Notes under the pieces: model-generated
Seen by the model: only the letters and a program-made list of their open reading frames with translations
What the model was told of the DNA's origin: nothing
The model's database searches: none
Part shown: in pieces, positions 6,583-12,086 of the stretch
Layout: each line of letters opens with the position of its first letter
Numbering within the stretch: position 1 is the stretch's first letter
Position numbers and translations under genes: made by a program
Source of the DNA: Pseudomonadota bacterium
GTDB taxonomy: Bacteria; Pseudomonadota; Alphaproteobacteria; Rhizobiales; Devosiaceae
Assembly: GCA_023387585.1 (NCBI GenBank)
Contig: JAEWHZ010000299.1
Span: 1-12,086 of the forward strand
Direction: 5' to 3'
DNA length: 12,086 bases

Positions 6583-7470
6583 CTAAACTACGACGATGCC
6601 CGAGTGCTTGGCTTTCTGCTCGGGCTCGACATGGATGGTGATCTGCGCGCGCTCGACGGCTTCACGCAGCTTGGCTTCGATGCCGTCGCAGATGTCGTGG
6701 GCATCGGCGACGCTCATCGTGCCGGGCACGACGAGATGGAAGTCGATGAAGGTCACGGGCCCGGCCTGGCGGGTGCGGATGTCGTGGGCTTCGATGGCGC
6801 CGTCGGCATTGGCGGCGATGACCTCGCGGATGCGCTGCTGGACGGGCTGGGGCACGGCGGCGTCCATCAGCCCGCCGACGCTGTCGCGGATGACGGCCCA
6901 GCCGGACCACAGGATGTTGACCGCCACCAGCCCGGCCAGCACGGCATCGAGAATCGCCCAGCCGGTGACGAGGACGAGGACCAGTCCGGCGATGACGCCG
7001 ATGGTCGAAATCACGTCGGTCAAGAGATGCTTGCCATCGGCGATCAGGGCGGGCGAGCCGTTTTTTCTTCCGTGCGACAACAGGATACGCGCCCAGACGA
7101 AATTGATCGCCGTGGCGCCGGCGCTGATCGCGACGCCGATATCGAGCGCCTCGGGCAGGCGGGGGGCGAGGAAGGCCAGAACGGCTTCGCGCCCGACCAG
7201 CAGGGCTGCGACGATGATCATCACGCCGACGAAGACGGCCGAGAAATATTCGGCCTTGTGATAGCCATAGGGCAGGGCAGCGTCGGCGGGGCGCTGGCCG
7301 AGGCGGACGGCGATCAGCGCGACGATGGCGGTGACGACGTTGACGATGGATTCGAGCGCGTCGGAGAACAGCGCCACCGAGCCGGTAACCCGCCAGGCGA
7401 CGAGTTTCAGGCAGAGCACGGCAAGGGCGATGGCGACGCTGGTGAGCGCGATCGTCAGCTGTCGGTTCAT
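6583..7470 (-). CDS. Cation diffusion facilitator (CDF) family metal transporter
   Basis: This 295-residue inner-membrane protein has the CDF plan: hydrophobic segments near residues 7-27, 31-57, 77-99, 110-131, 152-170 and 172-194, then a cytoplasmic C-terminal domain. CDF proteins export divalent metals (Zn, Mn, Fe, Co, Cd) in exchange for protons. Family landmarks are GSVALFSDALESIVN (30-44), the PYGYHKAEYFSA loop (67-78), and ADGKHLLTD (144-152), giving H148 and D152 in the fifth helix. The C-terminal domain has FIDFHLVVPG and ITIHVEPE with conserved His at 245 and 280. In the second helix the usual H/D-x3-D metal pair appears as E40-x3-N44, a variant seen in a sub-clade of CDFs. The start has GGGAG six bases upstream. 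Its position inside a B12 cluster hints at cobalt homeostasis, but the substrate cannot be told from sequence. Confidence 0.9.
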   Translation of the reverse strand: MNRQLTIALTSVAIALAVLCLKLVAWRVTGSVALFSDALESIVNVVTAIVALIAVRLGQRPADAALPYGYHKAEYFSAVFVGVMIIVAALLVGREAVLAFLAPRLPEALDIGVAISAGATAINFVWARILLSHGRKNGSPALIADGKHLLTDVISTIGVIAGLVLVLVTGWAILDAVLAGLVAVNILWSGWAVIRDSVGGLMDAAVPQPVQQRIREVIAANADGAIEAHDIRTRQAGPVTFIDFHLVVPGTMSVADAHDICDGIEAKLREAVERAQITIHVEPEQKAKHSGIVVV

Positions 7471-7498
7471 GATCGGCTCCCGCTGGCGTCAGGATGGC

Positions 7499-7527
7499 GG
7501 CATAACCTGATCGGCGCTCCCTCGCAA
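7499..7527 (-). promoter_or_regulatory. Candidate promoter for the CDF gene
   Basis: Read on the minus strand, TTGCGA (7527-7522) and TATGCC (7504-7499) are separated by 17 bases and resemble weak -35 and -10 elements, placing a start near 7492, about 22 bases before the CDF ATG. The Fur-like palindrome lies directly upstream. A plus-strand pair, TTGCAG (7561-7566) and TAGAAG (7583-7588) with a 16-base spacer, could likewise serve cobE. Both are guesses by consensus. Confidence 0.28.
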
Positions 7528-7533
7528 GTGATT

Positions 7534-7552
7534 GATAATGCAAATGATTTTC
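7534..7552. promoter_or_regulatory. Fur-box-like palindrome in the CDF/cobE divergent region
   Basis: GATAATGCAAATGATTTTC matches the classical 19-base Fur consensus (GATAATGATAATCATTATC) at 15 positions, counted by eye. It is an AT-rich island in a very GC-rich sequence, in the 159-base gap between the divergent CDF and cobE starts. Fur-family regulators (Fur/Mur, Zur) bind such sites with iron, manganese or zinc. A site here could regulate the metal transporter, cobE, or both. Which regulator would read it is unknown, since alphaproteobacterial Fur homologues often prefer altered motifs. Confidence 0.42.
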
Positions 7553-7629
7553 ACTGGCGTTTGCAGGGTGCGGCGCCTGCGCTAGAAGCCTTGGTCGCAA
7601 ACGGATTTTCAGGGGCGTGGGAGGCCGCG

Positions 7630-8010
7630 ATGGCGGTTTCGGGCCTGGTGGCCGGCATCGGCTTTCGCGCCGGGGCGACGGCGGACGAGATCGTGGCGCT
7701 GGTGCATGAGGCGCTGGCGGCGGTCGGCGGACGGTCGGAAGAGCTCAGATTGCTGGCGACGCTCGATATAAAGGCAGCAGCACCAGCGCTTTGCGAGGCA
7801 GCGACACGGCTCGGCTGCGCCATCGAATCGGTTCCGGCGGCGGAGCTTGACCGGATGCCGGCACGGCGATCGGAGCGCGTGCGCGCGGCGGTGGGCACGG
7901 GTTCGGTGGCCGAGGCGGCTGCGCTGCGCCACGGTCCGCTGTTGGGCGAGAAACGCGCAAGTGCTTGCGTGACCTGCGCGATTTCCCGCATGGAGGCAGA
8001 AGGATGCTAG
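7630..8010 (+). CDS. cobE: CobE, cobalamin biosynthesis protein (CbiG C-terminal-like)
   Basis: This small protein of 126 residues matches the CobE/CbiG_C domain. It opens with AVSGLVAGIGFRAGATADEI, has LATLDIKAAAPAL in the centre, and shows the family's GTGSVAEAAAL segment at residues 89-99 before a C-terminal CVTCAISR. CobE is needed for B12 synthesis in the aerobic pathway, but its exact step is not settled. The homologous CbiG domain opens the ring lactone in the anaerobic route. The ATG at 7630 has GGGAGG five bases upstream and begins right at the conserved segment. The frame stays open far upstream (to 6604) only because it runs antisense to the CDF gene, so that extension should not be annotated. 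Its TAG overlaps the cobK stop on the other strand. Note the three Cys in the last 14 residues (C113, C116, C126). Confidence 0.85.
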   Translation: MAVSGLVAGIGFRAGATADEIVALVHEALAAVGGRSEELRLLATLDIKAAAPALCEAATRLGCAIESVPAAELDRMPARRSERVRAAVGTGSVAEAAALRHGPLLGEKRASACVTCAISRMEAEGC

Positions 8011-8732
8011 TCGAGATGGAGCGCTGCGATGGCCTCGTCCACGGTCTCGACCTCGATGGCCGGGCCATAGGCGGGCCGGGTGATCATGATCACCCGCACA
8101 CCGAGATTTTGCGCCGCATCGAGCTTGGCTCGGGTCTGGGCGCCGCCGGAATTCTTGGTGACCAGATGCGTAACCTCTTCGCTGCGCATGAGATTTTCTT
8201 CATGCGCAAGATCGTAGGGCGGACGCGACAGGATCAGCCTCGCATGCGGCGGCAGGGTGAAGCGAGGCGGCTCGATCGCCCGCACGAGGAAGCTGCAATC
8301 GTCGCGTTCGAGAAAGGTTTCGAGCCCGGCATGGCCGGTGGTGAGCAGAACGGTGGCGACCGGAGGCAGGGCGGCAGCGGCCGCGGCGAGGCTGTCGACA
8401 TGCACCCAGTCGGCGCCCTCCGGCTGCTCCCAGGCCGGGCGCATCAGCCTAACCAGTGGAATTCCATAGGTTTTTGCTGCCGCGGCAGCATTGATCGAGA
8501 TCAGCCCGGCATAGGGATGGGTGGCGTCGACGAGGCGTTCCACGCGGGCGGCGCGCAGATAGGCGACCAGCCCGGCAACGCCGCCGAACTTGCCGACGCG
8601 GATGCCGCCCCGGGGCAGGATCGGGTCGGAGGTGCGGCCGGCCAGCGAGGTGACGATCTCATGGCCGAGCGAATCGAGCCTGTTTGCGAGGCTGCGCGCC
8701 TCGCCCGTGCCGCCGAGGATAAGTATGCGCAT
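8007..8732 (-). CDS. cobK: CobK, precorrin-6A reductase
   Basis: This 241-residue CobK/CbiJ family protein starts MRILILGGTGEARSLANRL, a Rossmann-type dinucleotide motif. It carries the family blocks LVDATHPYAG (about 68-77), LLTTGHAGLE near 129-138, and THLVTKNSGG with T192-K193-N194-S195-G196-G197. It uses NADPH to reduce precorrin-6A to precorrin-6B (dihydro form) in the cytoplasm. It lies alone on the minus strand between cobE and cobB, divergent from cobB across a 58-base gap and tail to tail with cobE, sharing the CTAG stop. An AGGA lies six bases before the start. The length is normal and no frame damage is seen. Whether the form is NADPH-precorrin (CobK) or cobalt-precorrin (CbiJ) specific is decided by context: CobN indicates late cobalt insertion, hence CobK. 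Confidence 0.95.
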   Translation of the reverse strand: MRILILGGTGEARSLANRLDSLGHEIVTSLAGRTSDPILPRGGIRVGKFGGVAGLVAYLRAARVERLVDATHPYAGLISINAAAAAKTYGIPLVRLMRPAWEQPEGADWVHVDSLAAAAAALPPVATVLLTTGHAGLETFLERDDCSFLVRAIEPPRFTLPPHARLILSRPPYDLAHEENLMRSEEVTHLVTKNSGGAQTRAKLDAAQNLGVRVIMITRPAYGPAIEVETVDEAIAALHLD

Positions 8733-8790
8733 GACCGTCCTGCCTCATCCTTTCTGCCGCTTTTTCGCCACATTGATGAACGGAACCTGA

Positions 8791-10101
8791 ATGGTATCTG
8801 AAGCGCGCGGTTTCATCATCGGAGCACCCCGTTCAGGTTCAGGCAAGACCACGCTGACGCTCGGACTTATCCACGCCCTTTCCGGACGAGGATATGGTGT
8901 GACGGCGGCGAAGACGGGGCCGGACTATATCGACCTCGCCCATCTCGGCGCGGCGGCGGGACGGCAGGCGGTCAACCTCGATCCCTGGGCCATGTCACCT
9001 GACCGCCTGCGACATTTGGCGCACCGGCAGGCCGAGGGTGCGGACCTGCTGGTGGTCGAGGGCGTGATGGGCCTGTTCGACGGCGCGGCGGACGGGCGCG
9101 GCTCGACGGCGGACCTCGCCATGACGCTCGGCCTGCCCGTGGTGCTGGTGGTCGATGCCGGGCGGCAGAGCCAGTCGGTGGCGGCGCTGGTGCACGGTTT
9201 TGCCACCTGGCGCGCGGGGCTGGAGGTGGCGGGGGTGATCCTCAACCGCGTGGCGACGACGCGGCATGAGCGGCTGCTGACGCGGGCGCTGGCGGAGACG
9301 GGGGTAAGGCTGATCGGGGCGGTGCCGCGCGATGCGCAATTGGCGATGCCTGAGCGCCATCTCGGGCTGGTGCTGCCGGGGGAGGTCGAGGGCATGGCGG
9401 CGCTGCGCGAGCGGGCGGGGGCGATGGCGCGGGATTATCTCGATCTCGAGGCGCTGGTGACTCTGGCGCGGCCGGTGGGGGAGGCGGCGAGCAAGGCGGC
9501 GGGGCTGGCGCCGCTCGGGCAGCGGATCGCGGTGGCGCGGGATGCGGCGTTTGCCTTTCTCTATCCGCATATTCTGGGGGACTGGCGGGCGGCGGGGGCC
9601 GAGATCCTGCCGTTCTCGCCGCTGGCGGATGAAGGGCCGGATGAAGGTGCCGATGCGGTGTTCCTGCCGGGCGGATATCCGGAGCTGCACGCGGCAGAAT
9701 TGTCGGCAGCGAGGAATTTTGCGTCCGGGTTGCGGGCGGCGGCGGAGCGTGGGGCGCTGGTCTATGGCGAGTGCGGGGGCTTCATGGCGATGGGCGAGGT
9801 GCTGTTCGACAAAGAGGGCCGGCCGCATGAGATGGCGGGGTTGCTGCCGGTGATCACCCGCATCGACCGGCCGCGACGGGTGCTCGGCTATCGAAAACTG
9901 GCGCATGAGGGCGTGCTGCCCTGGCCGGCGCGGCTGATGGGGCACGAATACCACTACTCGTCCTCGGCACCGTTCGACGGTCCGCCGCTGTTCATCGCCA
10001 CCGACGCCGAAGGCAATGCCCAGCCGCCCATGGGTTTGCGCATCGGGCGCGTCATGGGCTCCTATGCGCATGTGATCGACGCCTGTTCGGAGCCGGCATG
10101 A
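8791..10101 (+). CDS. cobB: CobB, hydrogenobyrinic acid a,c-diamide synthase (CbiA family)
   Basis: The 436-residue product has two domains: an N-terminal ATP-binding DTBS-like domain with P-loop GAPRSGSGKTT (11-21), TGPDYID and VVEGVMGLFDG, and a C-terminal class I (triad) glutamine amidotransferase. The latter has the FLPGGYPE block, YGECGGFMAMG with nucleophile C328, and a late H427 in GSYAHVID. It uses glutamine and ATP to amidate the a and c carboxylates of the corrin ring. With CobN present, the substrate is most likely hydrogenobyrinic acid. GGAA precedes the ATG by five bases, and the TGA overlaps the cobQ start (ATGA). Most of the gene has third positions dominated by G (GCG, GGG), changing to C-ending codons near its 3' end. 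No riboswitch is seen upstream. Confidence 0.95.
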   Translation: MVSEARGFIIGAPRSGSGKTTLTLGLIHALSGRGYGVTAAKTGPDYIDLAHLGAAAGRQAVNLDPWAMSPDRLRHLAHRQAEGADLLVVEGVMGLFDGAADGRGSTADLAMTLGLPVVLVVDAGRQSQSVAALVHGFATWRAGLEVAGVILNRVATTRHERLLTRALAETGVRLIGAVPRDAQLAMPERHLGLVLPGEVEGMAALRERAGAMARDYLDLEALVTLARPVGEAASKAAGLAPLGQRIAVARDAAFAFLYPHILGDWRAAGAEILPFSPLADEGPDEGADAVFLPGGYPELHAAELSAARNFASGLRAAAERGALVYGECGGFMAMGEVLFDKEGRPHEMAGLLPVITRIDRPRRVLGYRKLAHEGVLPWPARLMGHEYHYSSSAPFDGPPLFIATDAEGNAQPPMGLRIGRVMGSYAHVIDACSEPA

Positions 10102-11552
10102 CGCGCGCCCTGATGGTGATGGGAACCGGCTCGGATGTCGGCAAGTCGGTGTTCGTGGCTGGCCTGTGCCGTGCCTTTCTGCGGCGTGGGCTGAAAGTCG
10201 CTCCGTTCAAGCCGCAGAACATGTCCAACAACGCCGCGGTTACGGCGGATGGCGGCGAGATCGGGCGGGCGCAGGCGCTGCAGGCGCGGGCGGCCGGGCG
10301 CGAGCCGCTGACGGCGATGAACCCGATATTGTTGAAGCCCGAGGGCGAGACCGGATCGCAACTGGTGGTGCGGGGGAAAAGGCGGGCCTCGATGGCGGCG
10401 CGGGAGTATTTCCGCATGCGATCGAGCCTGATGCCGGAGGTGCTAGGAGCGTTCCGGGAACTGGCGACGACGGCCGATCTGGTGCTGGTGGAGGGGGCGG
10501 GCAGCGCCTCGGAGATCAATCTGAGGCATAACGACATCGCCAATTTCGGCTTCGCCGAGGCCGCCGGTCTGCCGGTGCTGCTGCTGGCGGATATCGAGCG
10601 CGGCGGGGTGATCGCCGCCATCGCCGGGACCTTCGCGGTGCTGGCGCCGGAAGACCGGGCGCGGCTGGCGGCGAGCGTCATCAACAAGTTCAGGGGCGAT
10701 CCGGCGCTGTTCGCCGAAGGGCTCGAGGCGATCGAGAAGCTGACCGGGCGGCCGGCGCTGGGGCCGGTGCCGTGGTTTTCCCGCGCCGCCGAATTGCCCG
10801 CCGAGGACAGCCTGGCACTGGCAGGGCTTTCGGGAGGTACGGGCGATCTGCATGTCGTGGCGCCGCGCCTGCCGTCGATCGCCAACTTCGACGATCTCGA
10901 TCCGATCCGGCTGGAGGACGGGGTGCGGCTGGAGCTGATCGAGCCGGGCACGCCGGTGCCGGCAAGCGCGGGGCTGATCGTGCTGCCGGGCTCCAAGGCG
11001 ACGCGGCGCGATCTGGCGGCGCTGCGCGAGGCGGGCTGGGACATCGACATTCTGGCCGCGCGACGGCGCGGGGTGCCAATCCTCGGGCTGTGCGGCGGCT
11101 ACCAGATGCTGGGGCGCGTGGTGGCTGATCCTGATGGGATCGAGGGCGAGAAGGGGAGCAGCGCCGGGCTGGGGTTGCTCGATGTCGAGACGGTGCTGAC
11201 GGGAGAAAAAACGCTGAGCCGGGTGGCGGCGCGTTCGGCGCTGCACGGGGAGACGATGAGCGGCTATCGCATGCATATGGGGAGCACCGAGGGGAAGGAC
11301 CGGGAGCGGGCTTTTGCGCGGATCGGCGGCGAGGACGAGGGGGCGGTGAGCGCGGACGGAAAGGTGATGGGCACCTATCTGCACGGCATTTTTGCGGCCG
11401 ATGGGTTCCGGCAAAAATTTCTCGGCCTGCCGAGCGGGACGGACCTCGGCTACGATGCGCGCATAGAGGCGGTGCTGGATGAGCTGGCGGCGCATCTCGA
11501 AGCGCATATCGATCTCGATGCGATACTCGCTCTTGCGGGGGAGATGTCATGA
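10098..11552 (+). CDS. cobQ: CobQ, adenosylcobyric acid synthase
   Basis: At 484 residues it is of family length. The N-terminal ATP-binding domain carries GTGSDVGKS (9-17) and the CobQ-specific FKPQNMSNNAAVT and VVEGAG-type segment (LVEGAGSASEINL). The C-terminal glutamine amidotransferase domain has VLPGSKAT, GLCGGYQMLG with nucleophile C332, SGYRMHMG, and YLHGIF with catalytic H429. It converts adenosylcobyrinic acid a,c-diamide to adenosylcobyric acid by four successive amidations of the b, d, e and g side chains. SNNAAVT distinguishes it from CobB/CbiA. GGAG lies five bases before the start, which overlaps the cobB stop, and its own stop overlaps the cobD start. It is therefore the middle of a tightly coupled cobB-cobQ-cobD run. 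Confidence 0.97.
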   Translation: MTRALMVMGTGSDVGKSVFVAGLCRAFLRRGLKVAPFKPQNMSNNAAVTADGGEIGRAQALQARAAGREPLTAMNPILLKPEGETGSQLVVRGKRRASMAAREYFRMRSSLMPEVLGAFRELATTADLVLVEGAGSASEINLRHNDIANFGFAEAAGLPVLLLADIERGGVIAAIAGTFAVLAPEDRARLAASVINKFRGDPALFAEGLEAIEKLTGRPALGPVPWFSRAAELPAEDSLALAGLSGGTGDLHVVAPRLPSIANFDDLDPIRLEDGVRLELIEPGTPVPASAGLIVLPGSKATRRDLAALREAGWDIDILAARRRGVPILGLCGGYQMLGRVVADPDGIEGEKGSSAGLGLLDVETVLTGEKTLSRVAARSALHGETMSGYRMHMGSTEGKDRERAFARIGGEDEGAVSADGKVMGTYLHGIFAADGFRQKFLGLPSGTDLGYDARIEAVLDELAAHLEAHIDLDAILALAGEMS

Positions 11553-12086
11553 GCTGGCTGCTGACGGCGCTGGCGCTGCTGATCGAGCGCCGCCTGGGCT
11601 ATCCCGACATGGTGCTGCGCTGGATCTCGCATCCGGTGGTGTGGATGGGGGCGCTGATCGCCTGGCTGGAGACGCGGCTGAACCGGCCCGAGCGCAGCGG
11701 CACGCAGCGCCGGCTGGCGGGGACAGTAGGGCTGCTGGCGTTGCTCATTGCGACGCTGGTGCCGGCCCTGGCGCTGCATCTGCTGTTGCGCCAGGTGCCG
11801 TTCGGCTGGGCGGTCGAGGCGGTGCTGGCGACTTCGATGCTGGCGCAGAAGGAGCTGGGGCGCGCCGTCGCGGCGGTGATGTTCGCGCTGACCCGCTCGC
11901 TCGAGGCGGGGCGCGAGGCGGTGAGCCGCATCGTCGGGCGCGATCCGCAGCAACTCGACCAGGCGGGGGTGTGCCGGGCGGCGATCGAGACGCTGGCGGA
12001 AAGCAGCTCGGACGGCGTGGTGGCGCCGGCCCTGTTCCTGTTCCTGTTCGGCCTGCCGGGGGCGGCGCTCTACAAGGCGATCAACA
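11549..12086 (+). CDS. cobD: CobD/CbiB, adenosylcobinamide-phosphate synthase, 5' part
   Basis: The frame gives 179 residues before the window ends, out of about 320 expected. It is an inner-membrane protein that attaches the aminopropanol (phosphate) arm to cobyric acid. The evidence is the early LERRLGYPD-like segment (IERRLGYPDMVLRWISHPVVWMG), membrane helices near residues 58-80, and the family block SRIVGRDPQQLDQAGVCRAA (about 125-144). SSDGVVAPALF and FGLPGAALYKAIN follow, after which the sequence stops. The usual AENFSDG reads AESSSDG here. The ATG overlaps the cobQ stop as ATGA with GGAG five bases upstream. In alphaproteobacteria CobD denotes this synthase. It should not be confused with the Salmonella CobD, a threonine-phosphate decarboxylase. 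Confidence 0.93.
   Translation, partial: MSWLLTALALLIERRLGYPDMVLRWISHPVVWMGALIAWLETRLNRPERSGTQRRLAGTVGLLALLIATLVPALALHLLLRQVPFGWAVEAVLATSMLAQKELGRAVAAVMFALTRSLEAGREAVSRIVGRDPQQLDQAGVCRAAIETLAESSSDGVVAPALFLFLFGLPGAALYKAIN

Noticed and set aside
6604..7629. Plus-strand extension that would make cobE a 468-residue protein
   Set aside because: The extension is antisense to a clear CDF transporter and its translation is Asp/Gly-rich nonsense. CobE homology begins right at the ATG at 7630, which has its own ribosome site.
8733..8790. A second cobalamin riboswitch before cobB or cobK
   Set aside because: The gap is only 58 bases and contains no CCCGCAACTG core or GCCAGGAGACC box.
1..12086. CRISPR arrays, insertion sequences, tRNA or rRNA genes, prophage or defence genes
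   Set aside because: I looked for spaced direct repeats, terminal inverted repeats, transposase motifs and tRNA-like cloverleaf segments on both strands and saw none. The only structured RNA recognised is the cobalamin riboswitch.

Overview
This 12 kb window is very GC-rich with short spacers and many overlapping start/stop codons. Its gene content is the late, aerobic-type adenosylcobalamin (vitamin B12) pathway of an alphaproteobacterium, most likely in the Hyphomicrobiales (a Rhizobium, Mesorhizobium or Devosia-like organism). CobN, CobE and CobK of the oxygen-dependent route, together with alphaproteobacterial-style DUF2164 and DUF486 neighbours, support this. The species cannot be fixed from the sequence.

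Layout. (1) Bases 1-400, minus strand: the first codons of a DUF486 small membrane protein and a complete DUF2164 gene. (2) Bases 420-766, plus strand: a candidate promoter, a clear cobalamin riboswitch, a hairpin, and a short leader reading frame that ends inside the cobW start. (3) Bases 763-6547, plus strand: an operon-like run of cobW (metal chaperone GTPase), an unrecognised His-rich 113-residue gene, cobN (cobaltochelatase large subunit) and cobO (corrinoid adenosyltransferase). Three of its junctions overlap by one to four bases. (4) Bases 6583-7470, minus strand: a cation diffusion facilitator. (5) Bases 7471-7629: a divergent control region with a Fur-box-like palindrome. (6) Bases 7630-8010, plus strand: cobE, meeting cobK (minus strand, 8007-8732) tail to tail on a shared CTAG. 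(7) Bases 8791-12086, plus strand: cobB, cobQ and the first part of cobD, each overlapping the next by ATGA.

How they work together. CobK reduces precorrin-6A and CobE acts in the ring-modification phase. CobB amidates the a and c side chains. CobN, with CobS and CobT encoded elsewhere, inserts cobalt, probably helped by CobW. CobO adenosylates the cobalt, CobQ makes the four remaining amides, and CobD attaches the aminopropanol arm. Only the cobW-cobN-cobO transcript visibly carries a B12 riboswitch. The cobS/cobT, cobP/U and most ring-methylation genes are not in the window.

Most of the window is a well-understood pathway. The parts that are not explained by known families are the His-rich 113-residue gene lodged between cobW and cobN, the 22-residue leader frame between riboswitch and cobW, and several strong hairpins at the gene junctions.
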